Program-made: the position numbers and the translations under genes
Source of the DNA: Tubulanus polymorphus
Lineage: Eukaryota; Nemertea; Palaeonemertea; Tubulaniformes; Tubulanidae
DNA length: 64,000 nt
Reading direction: 5' to 3'
Assembly (NCBI RefSeq): GCF_964204645.1
Contig: NC_134026.1
Span: 29,964,650-30,028,649, forward strand
Shown: positions 38,424 through 51,900 of the stretch, in pieces
Position numbering within the stretch: the stretch's first letter is position 1
How the letters are laid out: each line of letters begins with the position of its first letter
Notes under the pieces: model-generated
Databases searched by the model: none
What the model was told of the DNA's origin: nothing
What the model saw: only the letters and a program-made list of their open reading frames with translations

Positions 38424-39299
38424 CCTGAATATAGTAAAAACTAACAGCACTGTGACTGATTGTGATGTTTGTGTATTTGTTTTCATAAAGAAACTGTTTG
38501 AAATTAGGAATACTTTTGCTATACATTGTTTACTATGTACTAGTAGTGTTCTTTTACAGGGTACATGTACAGATCTATATAACAAAATTCTTGCAAAGAA
38601 TTGTATTTATACCTCTATGTCTTGATAAGAAACAAGTGAATTGTATTAGAACAATGGATTCATGGAATCAACCAGACAGGACGTTCAAATCTTTCTTAGA
38701 ATTAATAGCGAGTTTTCTGTGAAATACGGTAATTTATAAATTTTTAATTTTCAATACATGTATTGGTAATATTATTTGCTAGAGTAGAATGTAAATGCAA
38801 GATTGGTTGAAATAAATTTTCTTAATGAATTTATAGTTTGCCTTGAGAAAAGGAGTTTGACATGACATACAGCTTGATTCAGCCGAGTCTTGTTGCGCGA
38901 CTCGTTGCTGATCTTAGCGATAGACGCGATTACTGGGTTCAAACCTGGGACATCTCTGTTCATCCTTATTCAGCATAAGGACAATATTGGAATAAGTATC
39001 AGTCAATGGGTTCAAACCTGGGACACCCTGTTATTCCTCAATTGATGACAATGTATTGACGATAGTCAGCGCTTGCGAAATATGGGTTTCGCTGTCATTC
39101 TAGAAATTGGCATTTCAGTAAAATTCTAAAGGTGGAAATACAATGTATAAAGAAATATCTTTGAAATTTAACACATTTTTTATTACGGGACATGATTTGA
39201 CAGAATGCACACATTCATAATCAATTTCCATACTCATAGAAAAAGAAGAAAGAAATAGAAGCACCATGAGCACCAATATAATACAATTGTGCGATGTGT
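38424..39299. other. 3' flanks of converging TXNRD and DHRS11 genes
   Basis: Holds the rest of the TXNRD 3' UTR. A 19-bp word TGGGTTCAAACCTGGGACA occurs twice (38934-38952 and 39007-39025); GGTTCAAACC is a pol III B-box-like sequence, perhaps from SINE tails. No gene is recognised. Confidence 0.45.
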
Positions 39300-40629
39300 T
39301 AATGTTTCTGGTCAACGGGTCGCATATGAATATCATTAACCTGAAAAAAAAAAAATCATTTTACACAATATGAGAAATCAGATGAAGAGAGCAAAAGATA
39401 TCTAACAACTAACCTCGACATGTGGAGGGGCACTCAATATATAAATTACAGCATCGCTGATATCTTTACTTTCTAATTCCTGAAATACCGGTATCATTCG
39501 GGGTCAATTGAATACCATCCATATATCATAGACCAAAAACAAGAAGATAATTTTTCCTTACCAACATCCCTTTTGATTCTGTTTTTGGTTTATTAGGATA
39601 CACATTCGAAAAGAAGTTTGTATCAACTTTTCCTGGACTGATACTCTACAATGTAAAACACAAAACCATAAACAAAAAACAATTATTTTATAAATATCGC
39701 TGAACTTTCACAGAAATAGATGAATTCTTACGGTGATTCTTATCCTGGAATTCATTAGGCGTAATTCATTACGTAATCCAGCGGTTAAACCTGTCACAGC
39801 GTATTTTGTGGCCGAGTAAAAATGGAATGCTGGAGAACTGATTACCCGGTGACCACTCATGCTTAAATATATACAACATAAGAGTAGAGTTTGCACTTAA
39901 ACAATCTGTAAAAATATAACTTCCCCAGACCAGTTGAAGGCCTACCTGTTTATATTAACGATGTGGCCATCATTTACACCTCTTGACTTCATAGATTGCA
40001 CTGCTTCCCTTGAACATATACTTAGAGCTAATACATTCAACTGCAAGACAAAGATTATTTTTCTGATTGCAAAATGTTGAACATAAGAATGCTGATAATG
40101 ATGAAAATATGCTGATAATTCTTTCAATGAACTTACATCTAACATACACCTCCAAGCCTCTGTATCACCGCTTCCCAGAGGTGAATTCAAAGCCATACCA
40201 GCATTATTCACACATATATCTACACCTTTAAAGTGATCTTTAATCCATCTAAACATCTTAAGAATTTCATCTTCATCTCTTAAATCACATTTTACAGGAT
40301 GAAAACTTCCAGATTCATCTTTCAATTCATCCTCTAATTTCTGTGCAAAATAAATTTTCAGAATAATAGTATATTAATAACAAGAACACACTGCATTCTT
40401 GATTTTGATCTTAGTTATACCAGGGAGGGACGTGGTTATTTAGAATTAGGTACAATGTAGTCAGCAGTAGCAAGCCTACTCATCATCATAGGCCTACCTG
40501 TAGTTTATCAAAAGAACGGGCACAGCCAACAACTTTCAGTCCACATTTGACAAGGCTTCTACAGATTGCTTCTCCTATTCCCATTGAAGCTCCAGTAACT
40601 AAAGCGACTCTTCCGTTCCACCGTTCCAT
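39300..40629 (-). CDS. dhrs11: short-chain dehydrogenase/reductase, DHRS11-like
   Basis: Seven exons, 250 residues: 40629-40498, 40340-40137, 40040-39946, 39861-39732, 39645-39562, 39479-39414 and 39341-39300. Classical SDR oxidoreductase: cofactor motif TGASMGIG (12-19), NNAG (89-92), and catalytic Tyr159-x3-Lys163 in FYSATK, with SISPGKVDT after it. The N-terminus [41 protein letters not shown] and the C-terminal DIHMRPVDQ follow human DHRS11 (17-beta-hydroxysteroid/3-keto reductase, about 260 residues) closely in length and order. NADP preference is likely, from VGCAR after the second strand. The substrate in this animal is unknown. The gene converges with TXNRD. Confidence 0.9.
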
Positions 40630-41984
40630 AGTGTTCTCTAAAAGGAGAATACTATTACGAATAGTTTTCAAAAGAGTTTGAAACACAAAACAATAGCCTA
40701 CTTCACCCGGTTCACCCTTCAGATATATGTTGTTTTATAAGGTTGTGGTGGTAAGGGAAATTACTTTTTGGAGTCACACCCAAGCTAAACAGCAATAATC
40801 GTTTAAATGTCTTGAAACTTCAATGATCAACTCTCGGACCGAACCCGGTGTTTGAATAGAAATTGAATTGAATTGAAAAGCGGAGACTGCATCCGGTCAT
40901 TACGCAATATAACGGAAGTAGTCTTGCGTACGAAAAATGGCGGTTCTTTAAACCGTAGCAAACTACGTAGGCTCTATAGTTACGCCAACCACACTCAAAC
41001 GCGGTGAAGATGGATTTGTTAATCTTAATAATAATTCCTCAAGCACGTAATCTGGCATTTTCTATGATTGTTGTATGAAAATAAATATGATTCACGTAAA
41101 AACCTTCCAATCGTTTCGTGAAGTTTTTAGCAACAATCGAAAAAGGCATGCAGACATATTGTTAAACTTTCAAATCATGGAGTCACTTCTCTTCATTTAA
41201 CCCCTTTCCTAAATACAGTTTCAAATGGATTAAAAAATGATGTTTTAGGTCGACTGCCTGTCCTTTCTGGTCCTACTAAGACCTTTGGCTTTATCAGGTA
41301 TGTACTCATCAAAAATTAGCGGCGAGTCAGGTTGAAATAGACTATAATAGACATTAGCTTTAGATCTCCCGATAGCTGTCATCATAAAAGCAATTCTGTT
41401 GTTTTAGTAGCAATAAAAAGCGATAAAGATCTCGAGATCCCCGAAAAGTGGATGTATTAGGATCTTAACTATATCGGCATGTATTTGCGTTTTCTTCTTG
41501 TATAAATTATGTATTGTATATCTTCATTAGATCGATGCGAATCGCTCCAGGAACGTGGACTGAATGTAAAAACTGTTATCCCTTTTGATTATTGTATTTT
41601 TTTCGTATGTATAGATTTTTCAACATCTTTTCCAACTTTCCTCTCCTGTTATTGTTTGTAACGGTGATTGTATACGTAGGAACAATAAAGAATTGAATTG
41701 AATTATTCCATCCATCGGCATTTTGAATTGAATTTGTTGAGGTGAATCTTCGCCCCCAAGGCCGTCGAGCGATCGCGCGAGAAAAAACTAAAAAAAGAAA
41801 AAATTGCTCCAAAATCATCGTACGGCTTAATTAATGATCGGAAAACAAATTACTCGGAATAACATGCCTATTCTCCGCCCTTGCCCCCTCATGTATCGCT
41901 CTCCTGCGTATTAAGACGTTGATTTTGGGGTAATGAAATTATCTAATAATAAATAGCCTCCCTAGGCCTAAGCCTAAGCTCTAA
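40630..41984. other. intergenic, no gene recognised
   Basis: Between the divergently transcribed DHRS11 and DCLRE1A genes. Contains GAATTGAATTG-type simple repeats (near 40860 and 41690) but no coding exon I can support. Confidence 0.45.
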
Positions 41985-42345
41985 GGCGCTTTTTTACGAA
42001 ATTGAATCTGATTCGGTTAAGCTAAATCCGATTCGATGTTGGAAAACGAAAGGATTAGTAAATCGAATCGTTTTTCGTAAATGAGTCAAATCAATATCAA
42101 TTTAAAGGTCGCGATTCGAAGGAAAATGGGCGTCAATGGTAACCGAATTATTGATAGATGATGGTCTGCGATAGATTTCTTTAGCCCGCGGTCGAAGAGG
42201 ACGCCATGTTGGATTTCACTGACTTAATCAATTTACTGAACCGCGTCCATAAACGAGTTGATTTACCAAATCAAATTCACTAAACCGCGTGCCGTAAACG
42301 TGAAACTTAAATCGATTTACAAAGATTCAGTGTCGTAAAAGCGCC
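41985..42345. mobile_element. MITE-like element with TCTAA target duplication, beside DCLRE1A start
   Basis: The ends are inverted repeats: GGCGCTTTTTTACGAAATTG... at the left and ...CGTAAAAGCGCC at the right, both also sharing TGAATCT. The same 5 bases TCTAA flank it at 41980-41984 and 42346-42350. Length 361 bp, no open frame, so non-autonomous. Superfamily not assigned. Confidence 0.6.
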
Positions 42346-42482
42346 TCTAATAAATAGACGTAGCGGTATATATGTATTTATTAAAGTTGTCGCTGTCGTT
42401 GTAACAATACTTTATACACACTGAGACTGACCGTCTACACAACACTAACGTTACAGGGCCCAGTCAGGGGAACAGAAAGATA

Positions 42483-45400
42483 ATGGAGTATGATGATATC
42501 GATGAAGATGATATATGGAACTATAAAACACGATCTGAGAAGCGAAAACTTGGTCATCCATCTAAAAAAACAACTGCTCAAAAAGTTTCATCACTTGAAT
42601 GTGGCTTGTCATCTGTTGAGGAGCTCGACGGAGATGTTATTTTACTGGACCATAAATCCCCTGATTCGAAGAAGTCGACAGTAATCACTGGTAACGCATC
42701 AAACCAGAAGAAAAAAAGATCTGTTACTAAATCTCAAAGAAAAAATAATTCGGTGAATAAAAAGAGAATCTCAGAACGACCAAAATACGAAGGTTTTTGT
42801 CCTAATTGCCAGATGCCATTTCAATTACTAGTTTTACAGTCTCCAAATTGGCATTATAGTGAATGTATTCTGCAGCCAAAGAAACCTAAAGAAGGTAAGC
42901 CTAATACTTAGGCTCAGTGTAAAGACTAATGACTTACATATTTACAGAAGATTTTCTTCTTTATTCAGAATGTTCAAATGGCTTGGAATGTAAATCAATA
43001 ATAGAAAGTCATTATAGAAAGTACCTTCACTCTCTACTCGCTGAATCCAGAGAAGGTAAAGATGGAAGACTTCCGGATATCTTTTCCCTGGGAAATTAGG
43101 AAATTCTGAACCTTTGTTTGAAAATCAGGGACTTTCAGCTGGTGATGGGTTACACGAGGAACTCTTTGATAGGAAACTGCCCCAGCACTGAGGATATTGG
43201 ATAGTTAAGTTGGGGGCTTTTGGATTCCTTGTTCTGTAAGAACCCTGGCCACCACAATTTAACTATTCATAAATCAGAACTGAAGCTAGTGTTTTTGTTA
43301 ACTTGTTTTGCAGTGAAATCAACCAGTAAACAGCTACAATTCGATGAAGCAAACTCAAACCACAGTTCAACATCTGATAATACTCAACTAACCGATGTCA
43401 GCGGTGCAAAATGGAAAAGACCTTTAAGTAACTCAAATGATGAAGATATTCGACCAGCAAAACGTCAAAATTCATCTACAGCACAGATCCCTCTACACAG
43501 TCATACAGACTGTTCAATTGACTGTTTAGATTTAGTTCTTCAGTCAACTATCACAGGAAGTCCAGGTGATAGTGCTCCCGCTATTAGCTCACTCTCAACT
43601 CCTCCTTTCAACTGTGATAATATTCAAGATGATGAATATCTTTCTGATGTAGATATATTTGATGGACCTTCGGTAAATGATATCGGTTTTAGTTCTACTA
43701 CGCAACCTGTTAAAGACATCGACATAACAATGACAAATATTGAAACATCAGATGACCACAACCAGTTGCAACAATCTCAGACTCCGCACAAACATACGCG
43801 AAAACATACAAAAATAAAAACACCTTCGAAACCTGATCTTAATTCATCATCACTCAATAACAATACTCCTAGTAAATCAGGGGTGAAGAGAACACCAGGC
43901 AAACGTACCCCGAAAAAACATGCTTCAGGTGACAAACAAACATCACTTTTATCATTCTTTAAAATGAGTTCTACTGTATCAGCAGCAGCCCAGGGAGTCA
44001 CACCAGCGCCGTTATTCAACAAACCATCTATCAGAAAAACTAATCCAGCTAAAGCCGTCTTAGTCGATCAAGAATCGTGTGGCAGTAGCAATGATATGAT
44101 GTACCAGGAGTCAAAGACTTCGCTTAATCAGAAGAATTGTCCATTTTATAAAAGAATTCCAGGTGAATATGCGAAATGAAATTTTCACTATGTTTTACTT
44201 CCAATTTTATCGTGATATTCCTATTTATTTGTAGGTACAAAGTTTGTAGTTGATGCCTTCAGATATGGTATTATTCGCGATTGTTCGGTTTATTTTCTCA
44301 CACATTTTCACTATGACCATTACGCCGGTTTGAAGAAGAGTTTTAATCGTCCGATCTATTGTACTAAAGTGAGTTTTAACCTTCGTTACAATAAAATCTG
44401 ATCAGTTACTGTACATGAGTATATTGATCTACCAGTCATCTTAAATTAATTACAGGTGACAGGAAATCTTGTGCGAGCTAAGATAAAAGTTTCATCAAAA
44501 CACATCAATGAATTACCGCTAAATGAAACAATTGATATTGAAGGAACTAAAGTGACAGCTTTGGAGGCAAATCAGTAAGTTTAGAAAATGTTAGATGATT
44601 CCGAGGACCACTCAAATTTCAACTCGAGTTTTCTTTTTTTTCCTGGTCTCAACTCGCTATCCAGGCAGTCGAGTCATGATCCAAACTTATGTCTACTGTG
44701 TTTGGTTATTCAGACCTCGCAACTTTGAAACGTTGAAATAATTATCTATAACTAGTTGTCCTGGTGCCGTGCTGCTCTTGTTCAGTTTGAAAGATGGACG
44801 TCGATTCTTACACACCGGTGATTTTCGTGCTCATCCTTCGATGGAACAATATCCTTCACTTCAGGGAATACGAATCAATCAACTCTACCTCGATACAACG
44901 TAAGAGATCATACACTCTTAATCCGTCAAAGTCATTATTGTTTTGATGAGTATCATGTTGACAATTTATCAGAATGATAACTTGCACTTAGTTGATTGAA
45001 TTGAAAATATAAATTTCATTCAACTCATTTCATATTTAAAACTTCTTCTTTTGATACATTTTGAAGGTACTGCGATCCTATTTACGCATTTCCTCCTCAA
45101 GATGAGATGATTAAACTTGCTGTTAGTATCGTTGAAAGTGCAGTTTTAGAGAATAATAGGACATTATTTGTTTGTGGCACGTATACTATTGGCAAAGAGA
45201 GATTATTTATAGGTTAGTGAATATGTGTCGATCAGATGCAGGTACCGGTATTAATCCATTGTAGAGTGATCACTAGTATGCTGATCAAATGTCTAATGAC
45301 TTGTGTTCGTAGTTCATTTTCAATCAAAAAAGCCTAACGTTATTCAAACTGTCATGTTTACTCAGTATGTTTATCTATATTTCAGCTATTGCTGATGCGT

Positions 45401-46860
45401 TGAAGACGCGAGCTTTTGTCATGAGAGACAAGAAATTGATTCTGGATTGTTTAGAAGATTCACATATAAGAGATATTTCATCGCTCACACCTGACAATGC
45501 TCGAGTTCACGTTCTACAAATGAACAAACTCAATTTCAAGGTAGCTACAGTTCACTTTTCCTATATCTATATAGTTTTTAACTCATTGCCTGCTAAAAAC
45601 GTACTGGTACGTTCGATATCTCCCATCACTTGCCTGCCAAACCCGTACAGGTACTGTTGACTTGTTTCTTAACTTTAACGATAGATGGCAAATTCATCGC
45701 ACAACACCACTTAGTTTATTGCCTTTTACTACTAAAACAAACTATCATCAGTCGTTCTATGCAGTGCGTCAGTGACGTCATCTATTGAAATGGGGGTTGA
45801 ACACGCATGAATGGGCATATTTTATGCATAATACCCCCTCTGTACTAGTGATTGCTGCAGATTGTATCACTTTTAGAAGAAATACCGCTTATTTCACATG
45901 AAAAAGCAAGACCAGATGAACAAAATAACACACATTTTATGAAGATATCTCTTAGTTTTTGTATTATGAATATCTGAAAAACACGGAAATCCTGGCAAAG
46001 CGCAGCATTTCCTGAAAAATAGGCCTGGCAGGCAAAGGGTTAAAGGGTTTGAGAACTTTGAAGCTTCATTTCTAGTTTACGCGTGATAATTTGTAATTTT
46101 AGGATTTGCAGTCACATCTGAGTAAATACTCGAGTGAGTATGATTGTTTGGTGGCGTTCGAACCGACGGGATGGACTCATCGTAAATCAACCACTCCGGG
46201 ATTTAAACCGAAGTTATCAAGGGAGAATGTGAAAGTTTACGGTAAGTTTTATGAAATTGTGTGGTATCAATCTGTAGCCTGCATTTTGAGTTCAGGCTAA
46301 ACAGGGTGGCCACTGACCTGGAAAACTCAAGGAATCAGAAAAAACCAAAAAGGAATTTGTCAAATTTTACCAGAAACCTGGAAAACTCAGGGAATTCAGA
46401 AAAATCTAAAAAGGAATTTGTCAAATTTTACCAGAAACCTGGAAAACTCAGGGAATTCAGAAATGCTATGTGGCCCACATGTTTCTTTGTCAGTATGTGA
46501 TTCAATGAAAAACCGAACGAATTGCACCCGGTACATATCTAAAACCTAGAAGTTTCTCTGATTCACGCTGAATTTTGTGTGATCACAGGGAAAACTTAGG
46601 GGATTTGTCGATAGAAGGAGGCCACCCTGCTAGAAAACTGACTACCTGTTTCATTGAGACTTGTATTAGGAATTTGGTACGATAAATTTTTCTTCGCAGG
46701 TATCCCGTATAGTGAACACAGTAGTTATTCAGAAATGAAACGTTTTGTGCAGTTCATTAAACCGGATAAAATAATTCCAACCGTAAATAACGGTAAAGCT
46801 GAATCTCGTCGACGTATGGTCGAGATATTTAACAGTTGGATGAGTGAAGAAATATCCTGA
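42483..46860 (+). CDS. dclre1a: DNA cross-link repair nuclease DCLRE1A / SNM1A
   Basis: Ten exons, 781 residues: 42483-42894, 42969-43055, 43314-44162, 44235-44368, 44456-44574, 44756-44899, 45067-45212, 45386-45540, 46103-46241 and 46700-46860; the total is a multiple of three. A 5'-3' exonuclease of interstrand cross-link repair in the nucleus. Seen: an N-terminal UBZ4-type zinc finger CPNCQMPF...HYSEC (about 105-130), a long Ser/Lys-rich linker, then a metallo-beta-lactamase domain with HFHYDH (about 473-478), HCPGAV, HTGDFR and LYLDTTYCDP, and a beta-CASP part ending [15 protein letters not shown] and KIIPTVN. These are the SNM1 family motifs with all metal ligands present. A PCNA-like box is suggested by [10 protein letters not shown]. 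The introns contain at least three different repeats, listed separately. Confidence 0.92.
43075..43200 (+). repeat. dispersed CAGGGAAT-type repeat, copy in DCLRE1A intron 2
   Basis: Contains AATCAGGGACTTTC, GCTGGTGATGGG, CTCTTTGATAGGAAACTGCC and GAGGATATTGG in the same order as the minus-strand copy at 11130-11335. Confidence 0.5.
45578..46043. mobile_element. piggyBac-like MITE in DCLRE1A intron 8
   Basis: TTAA at 45578-45581 and 46040-46043 flanks inverted ends CTCATTGCCTGC and (inverse complement) CCCTTTGCCTGCC. TTAA target duplication with CCCTTTGCC-type ends is typical of piggyBac-derived elements. About 458 bp with no transposase frame. Confidence 0.6.
46302..46629. mobile_element. hAT-like non-autonomous element in DCLRE1A intron 9
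   Basis: Perfect 10-bp terminal inverted repeats CAGGGTGGCC / GGCCACCCTG. Inside is a 60-61-bp tandem repeat of about 2.4 copies from 46316 (unit begins ACCTGGAAAACTCAGGGAAT). CAGGG ends suggest hAT; the 8-bp flanks (AGGCTAAA, CTAGAAAA) are only partly alike. Confidence 0.5.
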
Positions 46861-48435
46861 CGAGACCAATGCATTAAACTCTGCGAATACAATCAGTATT
46901 TTTCACCTATTTTTGAGCCATTTTTTCTCTATTCGAGAGATCAGGGATTAGAAATTTTCATGTGCAAATCAAATTTACATTTATTAAAATGATGTTTCGA
47001 ATTTCGAATAATTCGTTATTAATTTTCTTTTTTGGCTGAGTCACACATATTTTTAAAGTACGTAAGGTCATTTCTCAGTGTTATTAGTGAAGAAAAAAAC
47101 ACATCAGTTAAATGTGCAATGTATTTTAGCTGTAATTGGATAAAGCTGCGGGTCGTTTGTAATACAAGCAGCTCTATTTGATGGGCTTTATACTTTGTGT
47201 AAAGGCCACGCTTGTTTACCTCTTCGTCCACGTGCACTTGTTGACAAGTGACATTTCCGCGAATTAATGACGTCATCGGTGTTATGGACTTCCCGGGAAC
47301 CTGTTGCGGTCATTAGGTTACACCCGCTGAAAGAAAGCTTCAATGCATGCTCATACCCTGTAATAATTATAAACTCAATATAGGAGCATCCTCTGGTTTG
47401 GTTGAGGTATGCAAATGTGACAAAATATGCGCGTTAAATGTATTTATTCTTGCAAAAATGATAAAAGTTCTAGCGATTTCCGGGTTTTCCATCGAGAAAT
47501 GGGCGGGGCGAGGAACAAGTGGTTGGCCCGTGATTGGATTAAACTTGCATACGTCATCGATCACAAGACTTGTCACAATGGCTGACAGAACCAAAACAAA
47601 GCAGAATAACAAGGAAGTGCAATTTATGATCGCTAGAAATTTCGTTAAAAAGTAGATTTCTTACAATATAACAGTGGATCAATTAATACAGAAAGATACA
47701 GGAAAGTCTGGGGGATGTACTGATGGTAAAATTGTGGTAAGTCTTTCGTCTTAAATACACTAAATTGAGCCTCAAATATGAGTAATCTCTGTCAGCCCAC
47801 GTTTTGACTCGGTGCCAAAACGTGGCTGATGTAGCTTGCATAACTGGGTTGTAACAGTAGGATTTCATCAGCTGAATATGAATCATACCTCCTTGAAATC
47901 ATAAAATCTGTCGATTGCGGATGTTGTCAAACCTATTTCTGTGTTATACGACGATGAATGGTTTTTGTTGGTTATATAATACTTGACCAGAATCGATAAT
48001 CATAAATTATTATACTGAACTGATCGTGAACCTACAAAACAAGATGGTGGTGCTTGCGAGAGTTCTAGTAAACAACACTGCTGCACTAGTGTAGTTACTA
48101 TTAAACATATGTATCAGTAAAATGCATCTTTAATGCCTGATCCATAATTCTAATCCACTTTGAATTAAAACTGCTGACAGATCACCTCTCTGCCTCTCTC
48201 ACTCGAACAGTGAGTCCGTTAGTCGTCTTTTTATTCGATTTGTTAGATATTGTTTTGTTATGTAACCATGGTTTAACTACAATACGCCACGTGTTGTGCA
48301 TTATTCCCGGCCAAATGACAAAAAAACGTCAGACAAAAAGACTCCTCTCTTATTCTGTCAGCTATTTGAAGAAGTTGATCTCCTTAATGGACATACTAAT
48401 GTCCTTGTTAGTTAATACATTTTCGTTGGCGGCAG
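46861..48435. other. DCLRE1A 3' flank and CREBRF upstream region
   Basis: No coding exon recognised. The 102-residue open frame at 47347-47655 has no domain or splice support. A CREBRF promoter and non-coding first exon probably lie within or just after this stretch. Confidence 0.4.
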
Positions 48436-48662
48436 TTAGAACTTCGCCTAATTCTTGGTGGCAAGCTTTTATAATTGTGGATGGGCTTTATACCAACAAA
48501 AATATATGATAATGAAACTAAACCACATTCAGCTTATGGTTTGATATAGTCAGTAGGCCTAACCTGTCTGTGGTTTAGTTTCACGATCGGATATTTTCAT
48601 AAACCACAAGCCCATCCGATTATAAAAAGCTTACCACCAACGATTAGGTAACTAACTAGGGT
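48436..48662. mobile_element. fold-back (MITE-like) element
   Basis: Two arms of about 90 bp, inverse complements at about 75-80%, around a ~40-bp centre. Perfect core pairs: GAAACTAAACCACA (48514-48527) with TGTGGTTTAGTTTC (48569-48582), and TTGGTGGCAAGCTTTT with its partner near 48626-48642. No coding capacity. Confidence 0.6.
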
Positions 48663-48969
48663 TGATATATCTCAACAAGTATAGGAGTTAGCGTCCAGAT
48701 ACCTGATTAAACTAATAGGCCTGTAGACTGGAATAACCTTGTTGGCAGTAAATGGTTTAAAGTACTGAACTCAATGGTATAAGTTGATAAGTTTACAGTA
48801 AGCTAATTGACACAAAACAAAGATCAAAGTTCAGAAGAAAAATATTGGCACCAGAATCATTGTGAATAGGGATATATGGTAGTCAGTAATGTATATTTAA
48901 AGAGTTCGAATATTAAATTGATAAAATATTATTTAGGTTGCAGCATGGGTTTATAAACTGTTGAGTCAG

Positions 48970-51900
48970 ATGACAGCGAACAATCTGATGGCCATGGAGA
49001 GGGTAGGTTCAGATGATTCTGCAACCAATGTGAATCTACCAATTTTCAGTCATTAAAATCAAAGGTGAATCTACTTATATTTTTTAGCCTCCAATTCAGT
49101 TTTCATCGTTGAATATTGATATTCCTGGCGTTCAGACGAGTTGCGCCAACTCGGCCGGTGACCATTCACTGGTGCCGGATACGAGTATGTATGCTAGCAG
49201 TCCAAACTCACTATTCATGTATGAACAGGAAAAAGCTGATATGCTGAACACATTAGGCATGAGCGGTCCTAATTGTCAACAACAACCACAACGTCCAGTC
49301 AGCAAAGCGAGGATGATAGCCACCGGCCAGTTACCTCAAATTAGCGAAGCTTCTTTGGCCGATGAACTATTATCGATTGAGAATGAAGATCTATTTCGAG
49401 GAGGTTACAATACGCAAGTGTCTTCTTCGCTAGAAAGTTACGGCGAAGTGCCGATGAATTGGGAAAATTCAAATTTCGATACGTTACCGGAACCCAGTGA
49501 AATATGGAACGTGAATGACTATGAGAAATTGGGCAACGTTTTCCAATCGGCGAAAGTCGGAGTGAATGGTCCGACATTAGCCGAGTTGAACTGCGATGAA
49601 TCTTTATTCGAAGATTTAGATCCGAATTTGCTGGAGTGTATGTTGAACGGCGATATGGCGACTACGGATTGGAATAATCCGGACGTACCATCAGCTCGGG
49701 CATCACCTACTACCGCTATCACTCCTACGCTTAATAATACATGCACAAAAAAAGTAATACTCGCTGCTGGCAGTGGGTTTATCAAGTCTGAGCCAGTGAG
49801 TAAAGTTTCACAGTTGATAGGAGCTGCGGGTCCTGAAGGCAGCGTTCAGAAACACTCTAAATGTTCGGCCGCTGCTGGTCGACCTCCAGTAGTTGAAACC
49901 GTTCCTGTGTTTGTTAAGAAAGAACAGGATGTCGTCTGTTTACAAGATTCGAGTTGCTCAAGTAATAATGCGACTGATAAGAAAAGCCCTTTGAAGTGTT
50001 TGTTAGTGAATAAGAGTACGGTGCCTATCGTAAAGACGCCTATCGTAAAGACGGAACAAGCGGCCAATACCCCGCCACTTCATGGCACTGATTTGAAATG
50101 GCAACAAGTTCGACAGTTTATTCACGATGAGGAGCCGACATTTCTACCAATTAATACCAGAAATAAAGGTACGCAATGGAGTTTGTTTGAATGTTGATTT
50201 TATGATTAGGGACATGGTTCCACAATTGTTTTAAAATAAGTTGAGCAATGATACAGCGTTAGTTCATTTCAAACCCTTGAATCACTCTGTTGAAACAAGT
50301 CCCGAAATAAGTATCCAGTGGACTCCCTTTTAATCTGGGAGTCGATTGCTCTCGGATTGTCCCGTACCCTAGACAATACGTTACAAATTTTCTTACTCCA
50401 ATTCATCGTGATAATGACCCATCCCTGCTCTGACTGCATCGGAGAGGTTTTACAGTATATTGTACGTAAAATTATGAAATCCTAGGCTCAAGAATCAGAA
50501 GACAATCAAATGTATCGATGGATACTGAAAGTGAAGCTGATGAATGTAGCGATTATGAGGATGGTGGATGGCTTTCTGATGCAGGTAACTCTCAATAAAC
50601 TCTATTTCAATTCTTCCACCAAATTTATTGTCGATGTTTTAAAGCTATTTATGATGATTATTTCCGCAGATTCTGTCGATAGTTGGTCGAGTAATAAATC
50701 GCTCGGAAAGAAATCGGCCGATCGTTATTTCTGGCAGTACAACGCTCAGTCTAAAGGTCCGAAGGGTCAACGTCTGCACATCCCGAAAGACGAGAAAGAT
50801 CCGCACGTGCTGACATCGTTTCACGATCCGGTGTTCGATAACGAGCAGCCGGTCGTTCCGATCCGACACGGAGGTAAAGCTCGTCGCGGCGACGGAAACG
50901 ACGTCTGCCCGAATCCACGTAAACTGTTTCAGATCGGACACGAGTTGAAGAAGTTGAATAAAACGATCGAAAGTTTGACGCCGTCGAGCGACGTACCGGC
51001 ATCGGTGAGAAATAAAACGAGAAGAGAAAAAAATAAATTAGCCTCGAGGTATTTATTTATTACCTGTTGAATATTATACAATTCATTCTGTAGCCGATTT
51101 CCAGGGTTTTTACAGATCAGTAAAAATCAGGGAATTGTGGATTCATTTTCCCTACAGGAAAAGTCACGGGATTCCGACTGTTGAAAAGACTATATTATGA
51201 TTTTTAGGAATCGGGGAAAAGTCTGGGAATTTTCTTTTCTTTGAATTAATGGTCGTTATATCAGTTAGTTAACCACTATTTAACTTGAACAATTGTCCCC
51301 TTGTGTCCTTTATTTAGCGGTAATCATGATTGATTTATATTTCAGGGCGTGTAGATTGAAGAAGAAAGCTCAACACGAAGCAAACAAACTGAAACTTTTT
51401 GGTTTGGAAGGTGAACACCGTAAGTGTTTAAATACAATTGCATATAATACAAAAATACATACTGAGGTTACTATATAGAAAATCAATTCTAATGACACGT
51501 TTATAGCAGGTGCAATTTAACAGCAGGCAGGCACTGTATTTATCTTTGACTCATAAAAAGCTGCGTCTAATTGAAATTTAGATCGGTTACCGCTGTCCAT
51601 AAATCAGTTAATTCATCGTTTAGAACTATAATGTTAAGAATAACCACTGACTGATGACTACTTGTTTCAGAACAACTGATGACTGTTTTAACTGAGATCA
51701 AGACACTAATCACTGATAGAGTACTTCATCCTGACCAATGGGAAGATAAAAAACTGATCACTCATTTGGACAATCTGATCAAGACATATCTCAGTAAGTC
51801 TCATGCAGAGTTCAAGGTTTTTACAGAATTGTCTATTGTTTATAGTTTTGTACCTGATTTGACTTTGTATTTATAGGTTCAATGATAGCGGGTCATGCCT

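Noticed and set aside
47347-47655. 102-residue plus-strand frame between DCLRE1A and CREBRF
   Set aside because: No domain or splice support; could at most be untranslated leader.
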